The notes under the pieces: model-generated
Database searches by the model: none
What the model saw: the letters and a program-made list of their open reading frames with translations, nothing else
Told to the model about the DNA's origin: nothing
Shown: piece after piece, positions 26,957-36,106 of the stretch
How the letters are laid out: every line of letters begins with the position of its first letter
Numbering within the stretch: position 1 is the stretch's first letter
DNA from: an uncultured Tenacibaculum sp.
GTDB taxonomy: Bacteria > Bacteroidota > Bacteroidia > Flavobacteriales > Flavobacteriaceae
NCBI GenBank assembly: GCA_947498055.1
Contig: CANMJA010000004.1
Span: forward strand, 62,001 to 126,000
Length of the DNA: 64,000 nucleotides
Direction of reading: 5' to 3'
Program-made: the position numbers and the translations under genes

Positions 26957-27630
26957 ATTGTATTATTATTGAAGACGAAAAACCTGCTCAGAATATTCTA
27001 AAAAACTTTATTAAAAAGGTTCCTAATATTGAATTGTTAAATTGCTTTCAAACAGCAAATTCGGCATATAATTTTCTAAAAGAAACTGAGGTCGATTTTA
27101 TTTTTCTTGATATTAATTTACCCGACATTCTGGGAATTGATTTTATTAAAACCATTAAAAATCCTCCACAAATAATTATTACTACTGCCTACCCTGATTA
27201 TGCTTTAGATAGTTTTGAACTGGAAACTATTATAGATTATTTAGTAAAACCTTTTTCCTTCGATCGTTTTTTAAAATCGATTCGTAAAGTAGAAAAAACA
27301 AGAACAAACATAACTACCAAAATATTAGATCATACATTTTTAAATATAGATAAAACATTATATAAGCTATTCTTTAAAGATATTTTGTATATAGAATCTG
27401 ATCGAAATTATGTGGTTTTTGTTACTATAGATAAAAAACATGTGTTAATTGATACTTTAAAAAACTGGAATTCTAAACTCCCTGAATACTTCTTACAATC
27501 ACATAAATCTTATATTGTTAATTTAAATCATGTAGAAAAAATATCTGGAAATGAAGTTTATATTTATAAAAAAAGGATTCCTATTGGCAGAACTTTTAAA
27601 TCTGATTTTTTGAAAAACTTCACTTCATAA
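26953..27630 (+). CDS. LytTR-family response regulator
   Basis: 225 residues. The receiver domain (1-115) has acidic residues IIIEDEKPA, phosphoacceptor Asp53 in FLDINLP, TTAY with the conserved Thr/Ser, and LVKPFS with Lys. The DNA-binding LytTR domain (about 125-225) has the lines IESDRNYVVF, SHKSYIVNLNHVEKI and IPIGRTFKSDF. It is the partner of the LytS-type kinase whose gene ends 4 nt inside it. Target genes are not visible. Confidence 0.93.
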   Translation: MNCIIIEDEKPAQNILKNFIKKVPNIELLNCFQTANSAYNFLKETEVDFIFLDINLPDILGIDFIKTIKNPPQIIITTAYPDYALDSFELETIIDYLVKPFSFDRFLKSIRKVEKTRTNITTKILDHTFLNIDKTLYKLFFKDILYIESDRNYVVFVTIDKKHVLIDTLKNWNSKLPEYFLQSHKSYIVNLNHVEKISGNEVYIYKKRIPIGRTFKSDFLKNFTS

Positions 27631-27984
27631 AGTTCTCTTTTAAGCTCTAAATAAAAATAAATTCACCTTTCTTTTTTCGCGTTTGTAAACATAAAATTAA
27701 CTTTCCTTTTTAAATTTAAACTCTTAAAAAATTGAAAAAAAAATACCTAAACTACCATTTTAGCTTTTTTTATTAAATAAAATTAACATAAAACAAGTTT
27801 TTATTGTCAATTTATCAATGTTACCAAATTGTTAATTTTAAAAAAACAAACTAAAAAAAGGTGTAAAAAAGATGTTTTGTTAACAATGATTATAGCTTTT
27901 TTTTTATGTAGTTGAAGTAATTTTGACCCAAGAAAATTTAATAAAAAATAAAAAGAATTTTAAAAACCTTCAAAACAATAAAAC
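27631..27984 (+). other. 354-bp intergenic region with promoter of the small exported protein
   Basis: Very AT-rich. A weak hairpin with T tract near 27748-27772 may end the kinase/regulator transcript. taattttg (27918-27925) fits the -7 element for the gene at 27985. Nothing else supported. Confidence 0.45.
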
Positions 27985-28320
27985 ATGAAAAATTTTAAAG
28001 TATTAGTATTCGCTACATTAATTAGTTTCTCAGCATTCGCTAACAACACAAACCCTACAAAGGAAACAAAATCTGAATTAAGAACAGAAATCGTTAAACT
28101 TTTAGGTAAAGCAAATTTTAAATTTAATACTGATTTAAATAGTACTATTGAGTTTATGGTAAATAGTAAAGGAGAAATCGTAGTTGTTAGTGTTAATTCT
28201 GATAACACAGAAGTACATACTTATGTAAAGAGCAAACTAAACTATCAAACTATATCTACTAAATTAGTAAAAAGAGGACAAATTTATAAAATGCCTTTAA
28301 AAATAGTTAAGTCTATATAA
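27985..28320 (+). CDS. Small exported protein, TonB-C-terminus-like fold
   Basis: 111 residues with a signal peptide (ATLISFSAFAN, cleavage at about residue 20). The mature part contains TIEFMVNSKGEIVVVSVNSD and a final YKMPLKIVKS, a beta-alpha-beta arrangement seen in small flavobacterial proteins related to the TonB C-terminal domain. That assignment is tentative. It has its own promoter and terminator. Probably periplasmic, function unknown. Confidence 0.75.
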   Translation: MKNFKVLVFATLISFSAFANNTNPTKETKSELRTEIVKLLGKANFKFNTDLNSTIEFMVNSKGEIVVVSVNSDNTEVHTYVKSKLNYQTISTKLVKRGQIYKMPLKIVKSI

Positions 28321-28340
28321 TCCCCAAATTATATAAAAAC

Positions 28341-28371
28341 AAAGCCTTTTAAATTTTATTTAAAGGGCTTT
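28341..28371. terminator. Bidirectional terminator between convergent genes
   Basis: aaagccttttaaa (28341-28353) pairs with tttaaagggcttt (28359-28371), with one G-T pair and a 5-nt loop. A T run follows on the + side and an A run precedes, so it can serve both genes. Confidence 0.75.
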
Positions 28372-28379
28372 TTCATTTA

Positions 28380-28985
28380 TTATATTTTATCATGAATTTT
28401 AGTAGATATATTATCATTCCATAAAGAAAGAATATCTGTAGCTACAGAAGCACCACTTCCTGCTGCAATAGCAAACTGACTTCTCCATCCTGCTATTGTT
28501 CCACAAACATACAGACCATGGTGGATAAGATGATTAAAATTTCTTAACTGAATTCTATCTTTCATCGGATTTGCTCTCGAATGTTTTTCAACATATCTTT
28601 CTAATCCTGCTATATCAAAAGGCTTTGCATAGTTTAATGCTATTACCACTATTTTAGATTCATATTCGTTTTTATTGGTAATAACTTTATACCCTTCTTC
28701 TATTTCTAAAACAGCTGTTACTTTTTCATTTTCTATTTGGGCAACATGAGGATATCTATTCTTTAGCTCTTCTTTTCCTTCCAAAAGAATATCGCTTCCT
28801 AATTTCCCTTTAGGTAAACCCAAAACATTATTAAATAGTGCAGTTTGAAGATGCGAAGCTCTTTGATGCATTATAATTCCAATTTTCTTGTTTTTAGCGT
28901 ACGTTTTTTCTTTTGCAGAACCTAATAACAAAGCACATTGCATACCAGCTACTCCACCACCAACAACTAAAGAATCGAAAATCAT
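28380..28985 (-). CDS. Short FAD/NAD(P)-binding oxidoreductase (thioredoxin-reductase-like)
   Basis: 201 residues. The FAD-binding start is SLVVGGGVAGMQCALLLG (residues 5-22) and the C-terminal FAD motif is GLYVCGTIAGWRSQFAIAAGSGASVA (about 153-178). The central NAD(P)-binding domain of true thioredoxin reductases and the CxxC pair are missing, so this is a one-domain relative; its substrate is unknown. The start overlaps the upstream MarC gene by 4 nt (ATGA), so they are co-translated. Confidence 0.8.
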   Translation of the reverse strand: MIFDSLVVGGGVAGMQCALLLGSAKEKTYAKNKKIGIIMHQRASHLQTALFNNVLGLPKGKLGSDILLEGKEELKNRYPHVAQIENEKVTAVLEIEEGYKVITNKNEYESKIVVIALNYAKPFDIAGLERYVEKHSRANPMKDRIQLRNFNHLIHHGLYVCGTIAGWRSQFAIAAGSGASVATDILSLWNDNISTKIHDKI

Positions 28986-29572
28986 GTTGTTTTATTTAAT
29001 AATTCAGGTAAGTTTTCTGCAAAAATTTTCACAGCTATGGCTAACAAAATAACTCCAAATATTTTTCTTATAATTTTAATTCCATTTTGCCCTATAATTT
29101 TTTCAATTCTAGCAGAGGTTTTAAGTACTAAAAAAATAACTATTACATTCAATAATATTGCTATCAAAATATTTTCCCATTGATATTCTGCTTTTAGAGA
29201 TAATAGCGTTGTTAAACTTCCTGGCCCCGCAATTAAAGGAAAAGCTATAGGAAATACTGAGGCATTTAACGCATCTTCTTCATCTTCTTTATACAACGTA
29301 ATTCCTAAAATCATTTCTAAAGCAATAAAAAACAAGATAAAAGATCCCGCTACTGCAAATGAATGCACTGTTACCCCTAAAAAGCCTAATAAAGGCTCAC
29401 CAACAAATAAAAACACCACCATAATGATTCCTGCAATAATAGAGGCTTTTTCAGATTGAATATGACCCGCTTTTTTACGTAAATCTATAATAATAGGTAT
29501 GTTCCCTATAATATCAATTACAGCAAATAACACCATAAATACCGTAAAAATTTCTTTAATATTGAAATTCAT
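28982..29572 (-). CDS. MarC-family integral membrane protein
   Basis: 196 residues with six hydrophobic segments in the MarC pattern: FTVFMVLFAVIDIIGNIPII, then ASIIAGIIMVVFLFVG, FAVAGSFILFFIALEMILG, VFPIAFPLIAGPGSLTTLL (the conserved P.AGPG.. signature) and two C-terminal helices. Transport function is unproven in the family. First gene of a two-gene operon with the FAD oxidoreductase. Confidence 0.9.
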   Translation of the reverse strand: MNFNIKEIFTVFMVLFAVIDIIGNIPIIIDLRKKAGHIQSEKASIIAGIIMVVFLFVGEPLLGFLGVTVHSFAVAGSFILFFIALEMILGITLYKEDEEDALNASVFPIAFPLIAGPGSLTTLLSLKAEYQWENILIAILLNVIVIFLVLKTSARIEKIIGQNGIKIIRKIFGVILLAIAVKIFAENLPELLNKTT

Positions 29573-29658
29573 ATTCTTCTGTTTTTAGTCGACAAAATTA
29601 AATAACCTTCATCTAAATTAAGGTAACTATATTATCAAAAATACTAAAAATTTAGCGT

Positions 29659-29666
29659 TATTTTTG
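29659..29666 (+). promoter_or_regulatory. -7 element next to the DUF3109 start codon
   Basis: tatttttg ends 4 nt before the ATG at 29671, so transcription would start at or beside the start codon and the mRNA would be nearly leaderless. No clear TTG lies at the right distance. Confidence 0.45.
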
Positions 29667-29670
29667 CAAC

Positions 29671-30237
29671 ATGTTTCAATTAGGAAAAACAATTATTTCA
29701 GAAGATATAATAAACAAAGAGTTTGTTTGTAATTTATCTGCATGTAAAGGTACCTGTTGTGTAGAAGGGGAAGCTGGTGCACCATTAGAAAAAGAAGAGA
29801 CCCAGATTTTAGAAGATATTTATTCGAAAGTGAAACCCTTTTTACGAAAAGAAGGGATAGAAGCTATAGAAAAACAGGGAACCTGGGTTACTAGTGATTT
29901 TGGAGAATTAGAAACACCTCTTGTTAACCATGCAGAATGTGCTTATGTTATTTTTGATGAAAAAAACACTGCTTTATGTGCCATTGAGGAAGCTTATAAT
30001 AAAGGTCTTGTAGATTGGAAAAAGCCTATTTCTTGTCACTTATACCCAGTTAGAGTAAAGGATTATTCTGAATTTTCTGCTGTTAATTATCATAAATGGG
30101 AAATCTGTGATGACGCTTGTTCTCTTGGAAAAGAATTACAAGTTCCTGTTTATAAATTTGTAAAAGAAGCACTTATTAGAAAGTTTGGCGAAAATTGGTA
30201 TATGGAACTTGAAAAAGTTGCTAGTTCTAAAAAATAG
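29671..30237 (+). CDS. DUF3109 (YkgJ-like) Cys-rich protein
   Basis: 188 residues of the DUF3109 family, related to YkgJ-type zinc/iron-chelating Cys proteins. Metal-ligand candidates are in NLSACKGTCCVEGEAGAPL (about 23-41), ECAYVIF, ALCAIEEAY, ISCHLYPVRV and WEICDDACSLG. It is cytoplasmic, with no signal peptide. Its role is unknown; a bound Fe-S or Zn is likely from the cysteine pattern. Likely very short leader (see promoter). Confidence 0.88.
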   Translation: MFQLGKTIISEDIINKEFVCNLSACKGTCCVEGEAGAPLEKEETQILEDIYSKVKPFLRKEGIEAIEKQGTWVTSDFGELETPLVNHAECAYVIFDEKNTALCAIEEAYNKGLVDWKKPISCHLYPVRVKDYSEFSAVNYHKWEICDDACSLGKELQVPVYKFVKEALIRKFGENWYMELEKVASSKK

Positions 30238-30305
30238 TTTACAGTAATGTTTACTTTTATAATTAGGTAACACCAACTACTTAGAATATAAAATGAAACA
30301 TAAAG

Positions 30306-30968
30306 ATGAAAACATTATTATTACAGTTATTTGTAATTCCTTTTTTAGTTGTTTCTTGTTCAAAAAACACAGAACAAGAAACTTTCTTAAATAAGAAAGA
30401 AATTGCATTTAATAAAAAAGAATCTTCAAAAGAAAACAATCAACCAAATGAAAAAAACACCTATTTTGAAGAAGACATACATGCTTTTTACATAAGTAAC
30501 ATGTTAACTCTTGCTTATCAACAAAAAGAGGAGTTGTTATTACAGATTGAAGAAGGTAACGAGGAACTTATAGATGAGTTAGAAAAATTGCAAGAAAAAA
30601 TTAAGTTTAATGAAAAACTTAAAAAGTTATTATTTGGAATTCGCCCAGTTTTCCCAACCTTTCCTCCTCCTCCAGACCCTTGTCCTAGAAAAATAGATGA
30701 CATGAGTTGCAGATTACCTTTAAATGATATTGCTTATATATTATTAAGTAGAAAAGCAGAAGCTTTTTCTATGCAAATTAAAACAGAAGAAGGTGAAATT
30801 ATTGGTGAAAATGGAGAGCTGTTTTTAGTTGAAAATTTTGATGATTTACCTGCTACAGAAATTATAAAAGAAAATTATAAAGGCAATGTTACGCTGCGCA
30901 TTACAAAGTTTTTTGCTCCTTTAGAACAGGAGATTACTTATGAGGTTAATGCTCACATTGGCAAATAA
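30306..30968 (+). CDS. Lipoprotein, unknown function
   Basis: 220 residues. A lipoprotein signal ends FLVVSC (Cys18). The mature protein has a K/E/N-rich linker, a helical stretch (YQQKEELLLQIEEGNEELIDEL), a proline-rich segment (PVFPTFPPPPDPCPRK) and a C-terminal beta-rich part. No family recognised. Located just before the CHAT gene with 122 nt between, on the same strand, so possibly co-expressed. Confidence 0.75.
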   Translation: MKTLLLQLFVIPFLVVSCSKNTEQETFLNKKEIAFNKKESSKENNQPNEKNTYFEEDIHAFYISNMLTLAYQQKEELLLQIEEGNEELIDELEKLQEKIKFNEKLKKLLFGIRPVFPTFPPPPDPCPRKIDDMSCRLPLNDIAYILLSRKAEAFSMQIKTEEGEIIGENGELFLVENFDDLPATEIIKENYKGNVTLRITKFFAPLEQEITYEVNAHIGK

Positions 30969-31090
30969 ATAACTGCATGGCATTCTAAGAAACTAATTGT
31001 TTTTATTACATAGAAACGACGACATCTCTTGACTATCTCTCTGCATTTAAATTATTTAAAAATTAGTAGTTTAGCTATTCATTTAAATTT

Positions 31091-33898
31091 ATGAAAGCTA
31101 AACTACTTTTTTTATATCTTTTGTTCTGTATGAATCTACAAGCACAAAATGATTCAATAGAAGTTTTAAAGTTTGAAAAATACAATAGTAAAGCATACCA
31201 TTTCCTTTATAAAAATCAGGATAGTGCTTACTCTTATTTTAATAAAGCTTTAGATATAGCTAACAATAAAAAATGGTACGATCATAAAACAAATGTTCTT
31301 TCTTATATTATATATGTAAGTGATTATCATTATAACTTGCCTATTTTAAAAAATAGCTTAGATAGTTTAGAAGTTGTATTAACAAAACAAAAAAGTAATT
31401 TAAATAAAGATGTTTATCATACTGTACTTCCTCTTTTTCAATTAAATAAAGGCAATTATTATTATAAATTAGAAGATTACAAACGTGCAAAACCATATTT
31501 TATAAAACTTTATAAAAACTTAAAAGCCTCTCCTCCATCTAAAGAAAACATTAAAAATTTAAAAAGTGTTTATTCTTTTTTAACGGTTATTTATACTACA
31601 GAAGGTAAATACAAACTAGCCGAAAACTTTAATAATAAAGCTAGATTTCTATTACATAAATATGCAAGTTTTTTTGAAGATATCGATTCTAAAAAAATGC
31701 TTTTAAATGGTTATTTAGCGAACATTTATACAAATCAAAAAAAGTACGACAAAGGAATTCCTTTATTAGAAGATCTTGTTACGTTTTATCAAAAAAAACA
31801 ATACAAAAACTCTTTAATAACATCTTACCAAGCGTTAATTAACGCTTATATACTATCTAACAATACGACAAAGGCAATTCAAGTTTTAAAAGACTCAGAA
31901 AGTTTATATAGAAAAAAAGATCCTTTTTATAAAGTTTTGCATGAGTTATACGGTGATATTTATTTAAAAGAAAAAAGGTTTGAAGAAGCTATTCGTTCGT
32001 ATACAACATCTTTAACCTTATATAAAAGTTATAGAAACCATAAAAAACATATTGATATTGCGCTACTGTATGAAAAAATAGCTGCAACCTATTTAGCTTC
32101 TAATCAAATAGAAGAAGCTTTCACTAACATTCAGAAAGCAATTCAAAATTTAGTTTTTTCAGAAAGTAAAACTGAAAAATTATCTGTAAAAGAACTACTT
32201 ATAAATGATAAAAGTATTGCTATTTTACATTTAAAATCTAAGATTCTTACTAAGTTATTTGAAAAAACTAACGATGAAAATTACCTTAAAGAAGCTTTAA
32301 AAACGAATTTGTTTTCTTTAAAAGTTGTAGATGCGCTTAAACCAACTTTAGAAAACAAAAACGACAAACAATTTCTGGTAAATAACATTTATCCAATTTT
32401 TGAAACCTCCTTACATCAATGTTTTACATTATATAACATAACTCATAACAGAGAGTACCTACGTAATGCTTTTCTTGTTTTTGAAAAAAGTAAATCAACA
32501 CAATTATTAGAAACTGTTAATCTTACCAAAGCAGTAAAGTTTAACAACATACCTCAACAACTTATTGATAAAGAACAGCAACTAGCTTCAAACGTTTCGC
32601 AAATAGAAACGAATATTTATATCTCTGAAACTTCTGTAAAACAACAAAAAGATCTTATAAATGCTAGAGAAATATATACTTCATTTTTAGATTCTATAAA
32701 AAAAAAACATCCTAAATATCATAACTTAAAATATAATTATGAAGTAGTCTCATTAGAAAAAGTAGCACAAAAACTACATAATAATCAGGGAAAATTAGCT
32801 TTCTTTTATGGGAAAAAACATGTGTATCAATTTGCTATTACCAATAATAAAATTCTTTTTTTTCGATTTAAAAATTCCGATAGCTTTCAAAAAAACATAA
32901 ATCAATTTTATGAAAGTGTTTCCAAATTCAAAGGCAAATACGATTCTCAAAAAGCATATGCTCTTTATCAAAAATTAATTCCAAAAGAACTTGAAAACAA
33001 ATCGGATCTTGTTATTTCACCAGATGGATTTTTGCATTATATACCATTTGAAGCACTATGTATACAACCTTCTAAAAACACATACCTTATTCATAAAAAA
33101 ATGGTTAGTTATGCTAATTCTTTTACTTTACTAAACGAACTAGAAACATTAGAACATAATGTAACAACAAAAAAAGTATTAGCTATTGCTCCTGAGTTTT
33201 ATAAGAAAAGTACTTCTGAAAATAATAGAACTGATTTTAATCCATTAATTTTTAACAAGAAAGAAGTAGAAGATATTACCAACTATTTTGAAACAGATAC
33301 TTTTATTGGTAAAAAAGCGCTTTTAAAAAACATAAAAACGAATATCGACACGTATCAAATACTTCATTTTGCTACACATGCTTCTGCAAATGATGAATAT
33401 CCTGATTTTTCTTATTTAGCTTTTACTCCAAAACAAAAAGAAAGCAATCTTTGGTATGTGAAAGATATTTATAACACCAAATTAAATGCCGATTTAGTAA
33501 CTTTAAGTGCTTGTCAAACGGGTATTGGTAAATTAGAAAGTGGAGAAGGTAATATTAGTTTAGCAAGAGCTTTTTCTTTTGCTGGTTCAAAATCTTTAAT
33601 AAAAAGTTTATGGAAAGTAAATGATAAATCTTCTTCTCAAATAATGTCTCTTTTTTATAAAGAATTAAGTAGTGGAGCTAATAAAAAATTGGCATTACAA
33701 AAAGCAAAAAACAACTACTTAAAAAAAGCTGTTACAGAATTAAAGCATCCGTTTTTTTGGGCAGGTTTTGTTTTAAATGGCGATGCTAAACCTGTTGTTA
33801 CCAAATATTCTTATACTTATTTATGGTTTTTTTTTATTGGCGTTTTATTGCTTATTTTATTTTTAAGCAGAAAAAAATTACGGCAACTTTTTAAGTAA
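31091..33898 (+). CDS. Exported TPR-CHAT protease-like protein with C-terminal membrane anchor
   Basis: 935 residues. A signal peptide (LLFLYLLFCMNLQAQ) comes first. Residues about 40-450 are TPR-like helical repeats (e.g. FEEAIRSYTTSLTLYKSY), with a helical linker to about 560. The CHAT (caspase HetF-associated) domain at about 570-890 has the catalytic pair His763 in HFATHAS and Cys808 in LSACQTGIG, and the conserved FAGSKSLIKSLW and PFFWAGFVLNGD lines. A single membrane helix (YLWFFFIGVLLLILFL) and a short basic tail close it. So the caspase-like domain should face the periplasm, inner-membrane-anchored. The convergent TPR/ECF-sigma pair overlaps its 3' end by 21 nt. Substrate unknown; see findings. 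Confidence 0.9.
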   Translation: MKAKLLFLYLLFCMNLQAQNDSIEVLKFEKYNSKAYHFLYKNQDSAYSYFNKALDIANNKKWYDHKTNVLSYIIYVSDYHYNLPILKNSLDSLEVVLTKQKSNLNKDVYHTVLPLFQLNKGNYYYKLEDYKRAKPYFIKLYKNLKASPPSKENIKNLKSVYSFLTVIYTTEGKYKLAENFNNKARFLLHKYASFFEDIDSKKMLLNGYLANIYTNQKKYDKGIPLLEDLVTFYQKKQYKNSLITSYQALINAYILSNNTTKAIQVLKDSESLYRKKDPFYKVLHELYGDIYLKEKRFEEAIRSYTTSLTLYKSYRNHKKHIDIALLYEKIAATYLASNQIEEAFTNIQKAIQNLVFSESKTEKLSVKELLINDKSIAILHLKSKILTKLFEKTNDENYLKEALKTNLFSLKVVDALKPTLENKNDKQFLVNNIYPIFETSLHQCFTLYNITHNREYLRNAFLVFEKSKSTQLLETVNLTKAVKFNNIPQQLIDKEQQLASNVSQIETNIYISETSVKQQKDLINAREIYTSFLDSIKKKHPKYHNLKYNYEVVSLEKVAQKLHNNQGKLAFFYGKKHVYQFAITNNKILFFRFKNSDSFQKNINQFYESVSKFKGKYDSQKAYALYQKLIPKELENKSDLVISPDGFLHYIPFEALCIQPSKNTYLIHKKMVSYANSFTLLNELETLEHNVTTKKVLAIAPEFYKKSTSENNRTDFNPLIFNKKEVEDITNYFETDTFIGKKALLKNIKTNIDTYQILHFATHASANDEYPDFSYLAFTPKQKESNLWYVKDIYNTKLNADLVTLSACQTGIGKLESGEGNISLARAFSFAGSKSLIKSLWKVNDKSSSQIMSLFYKELSSGANKKLALQKAKNNYLKKAVTELKHPFFWAGFVLNGDAKPVVTKYSYTYLWFFFIGVLLLILFLSRKKLRQLFK

Positions 33899-34606
33899 TT
33901 CTTTCACTTCTTCTTTTTTAAATTGAGTACTAGAGGTACTTACTTTTTTAAAATGTTTTTTCGCTTCTTTCGCATTATTTAATTGTAAGTAAGATAATCC
34001 CAAATACCAATTTGCCTGCGCATTATACTTGGGTTTTGTAAATATATATTGCTCTAAAATTTTTATTGCTTTGTTCGGTTCTTTTATTGCTAAAAACGAA
34101 ATTCCTTGGTATAATAGTAAATGGGGGTCTTTTATTTCTTTATGCGCTTTTTGAAATAGTTTAATCGCATTTTTATATTCATTTTTCTCATATGCAATAA
34201 AAGCATCTGTCTTTAATTCATTTTCAACACCTCCTCTAACAATTGGGTGTATTACGTTTTCATAAGGAGTAAAGTATGTTGCATACAATTCTTGATTAGA
34301 AAAGCTATCTTGTTTCATAAAAAACAATGCACCTAAGAAGGTTAATAGTATAGCTATAGAAGCAGCTGCCATCCATTTTCTTGAAAACACGGTTTTTTTT
34401 CTTCCCGATTGAAATCGTTCTAAGTCTTGTAATTCTTTTTTTAACTTATTTCTTTCTTCTTTTTTTATAGCCGCTTTTACCTCTTTTTGAAAATGAAAAT
34501 CTTCGGCAAACTCTTTATCATTAGCAAGTAATTCATTAAAAACTATTTCTTCTTCTGAAGATAAATTGTTTTCAAAATATTGTTCTATTAAGGAGGACTT
34601 ATTCAT
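33878..34606 (-). CDS. Membrane TPR protein, anti-sigma-like
   Basis: 242 residues. A cytoplasmic N-terminal part (1-75) has the form typical of anti-sigma proteins next to ECF genes (LIEQYFENNLSSEEEIVFNE, FAEDFHFQKEVKAAI). One membrane helix follows at about 78-97 (WMAAASIAILLTFLGALFFM). Residues about 120-242 are TPR repeats (NEYKNAIKLFQKAHKEI, PNKAIKILEQYI, NWYLGLSYLQLNNAKEAKKHF) in the periplasm. The start overlaps the ECF gene by 8 nt, so it is made with the sigma factor it may hold. The 3' end overlaps the convergent CHAT gene. Confidence 0.8.
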   Translation of the reverse strand: MNKSSLIEQYFENNLSSEEEIVFNELLANDKEFAEDFHFQKEVKAAIKKEERNKLKKELQDLERFQSGRKKTVFSRKWMAAASIAILLTFLGALFFMKQDSFSNQELYATYFTPYENVIHPIVRGGVENELKTDAFIAYEKNEYKNAIKLFQKAHKEIKDPHLLLYQGISFLAIKEPNKAIKILEQYIFTKPKYNAQANWYLGLSYLQLNNAKEAKKHFKKVSTSSTQFKKEEVKELLKKLP

Positions 34607-35144
34607 TTATTTTAGATTTTAATTGCTTTAGACATCTAGATTTTTGACTTTTAACTACATTCTTGTTTTCATAATTTAAATGTTCTTTTATATCTTCTAT
34701 AGTATATCCACGATAATAGAATAATGTTAAAATTTCTTTACATTTTTTACCCATTTTAGATAATACAGCTTGTAGTTTTCTTTGTCTATCATTCGTTGTT
34801 TCCTCATAATAATCTATTTCTATACTTTCATAATCTTCTACTTCATCTGTTTTATAACTACCTAATATTGTTTTTTGTTTTTTTCTATTTTTTTCAAACA
34901 ACATATACTTACCAATACCAAACAGATAGGTTTTTACTGTACAATCTAAATTATTTAACTTACCAGATATTATTTGCTCTTGTAATGCAATAACTGCATC
35001 TTGGTATACATCCAGAATATCCTCTTCTGAACTCATATATTTTTTTCCAAATGCGATAAATGCTTCTCTATTTTCTACATAGAGTTTCTTTAACACTTTG
35101 GTATCGCCTTTTTTTAATAACAATAACTTCTCGTTTTCAGTCAT
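34599..35144 (-). CDS. ECF-type RNA polymerase sigma factor
   Basis: 181 residues. The region 2-like part is MSSEEDILDVYQDAVIALQEQ with TVKTYLFGIGKYMLFEKNRK. The region 4-like HTH is KMGKKCKEILTLFYYRGYTIEDIKEHL and KNVVKSQKSRCLKQLKS. No signal peptide. It is first in a two-gene operon with the TPR membrane protein, and divergent from the DUF4412 gene at 35252, whose upstream region carries a motif repeated at two other nearby genes. Confidence 0.9.
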   Translation of the reverse strand: MTENEKLLLLKKGDTKVLKKLYVENREAFIAFGKKYMSSEEDILDVYQDAVIALQEQIISGKLNNLDCTVKTYLFGIGKYMLFEKNRKKQKTILGSYKTDEVEDYESIEIDYYEETTNDRQRKLQAVLSKMGKKCKEILTLFYYRGYTIEDIKEHLNYENKNVVKSQKSRCLKQLKSKINE

Positions 35145-35202
35145 TGATGTCTTTTTTTTTTAAAGGTAAACAAAATTTCAATCAAACTTTTTTTATTCTA
35201 AA

Positions 35203-35237
35203 TGTTAACCTTTCTATAAATACAACATTAAGGTGTA
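35203..35237 (+). promoter_or_regulatory. Bipartite promoter-like motif, copy A
   Basis: gttaacc (35204-35210), 13 nt, aacatta (35224-35230), then aggtgtaaaacat. It lies 22 nt before the DUF4412 start. Copies B (37852) and C (38590) share both boxes and the spacing, a candidate target for the divergent ECF sigma factor. Confidence 0.6.
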
Positions 35238-35251
35238 AAACATAGAAAAAA

Positions 35252-36076
35252 ATGAGAACTAAAAAACACTTTAAACTATTACTAGCAGCTCTGCTAATTA
35301 TTGGATACTCACAACAGACAAAAGCTCAATTCTGGAAAAAATTTACCAAGAAAGTGGAGAAAAAAATAGAACGTAAGGTTGAAAATAAACTCGATAGAGA
35401 AACTGACAAAACCATAGATAAAACTATTAATGGAGAAATAATTAGTAAAAAAGAAGATAACAAAGGAAAAAAGAAAAAGAGTGCTAATAAAGGACAAGTC
35501 TTAAACTTTAATCAATCTATCATGCTTGAAGTAACCTCTAGTGAAAATGATACTATGGAACTTCAATACTTTTTTAATAATAAGGAAAAAGAGATAAGCT
35601 GTATGAAAATTGACCCTTCTAAAGTAAAAGGTGGTAACAATGTTGGAGGAGATATTTATATGGTTTTTAATAAAGATAGTGGTGCTTTATATATGAATAT
35701 GGTTGGTATGAAAATAAAAAAAGAAATAGGTGCCGCCGAAATGAATAAATATGATAACTCTAATAAAATGGATGCTATTGATATTGTAAAAACAGGAAAA
35801 ACAAAAAATATTTTAGGGTATTCTTGTAACGAATATGTTGCCAAAAAAGAGGATGCAACTACACATATTTGGGCTACCACTTCTAGTTTTCCTATAAAAG
35901 GGAGTTTTATACCTGTGCTGGGAATGAAAAATCAAAATCAAAAAATTAAAGGATTTGTTCTAGAAATAGTTATGCATTCTAAAAAAGGGAATGGAAAAGT
36001 AACCGTTACTAAAATTAATCCAAAATCAAACTTAACAATAAACACGGGTGAATATTCATCTATGTTCAACAATTAA
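35252..36076 (+). CDS. DUF4412-like exported protein
   Basis: 274 residues. A signal peptide (ending SQQTKAQ) is followed by a strongly basic/charged helical stretch (FTKKVEKKIERKVENKLDRE) and then a beta-rich domain with the DUF4412 lines GKTKNILGYSCNEYVAKKED and THIWATTSSFPIKGSF. Function unknown; the domain occurs in small periplasmic or outer-membrane flavobacterial proteins. It probably forms a transcript with the lipoprotein 30 nt downstream and is preceded by the bipartite promoter motif. Confidence 0.8.
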   Translation: MRTKKHFKLLLAALLIIGYSQQTKAQFWKKFTKKVEKKIERKVENKLDRETDKTIDKTINGEIISKKEDNKGKKKKSANKGQVLNFNQSIMLEVTSSENDTMELQYFFNNKEKEISCMKIDPSKVKGGNNVGGDIYMVFNKDSGALYMNMVGMKIKKEIGAAEMNKYDNSNKMDAIDIVKTGKTKNILGYSCNEYVAKKEDATTHIWATTSSFPIKGSFIPVLGMKNQNQKIKGFVLEIVMHSKKGNGKVTVTKINPKSNLTINTGEYSSMFNN

Positions 36077-36106
36077 ATACAATCATAAACATAAAAACAA
36101 TTATTC

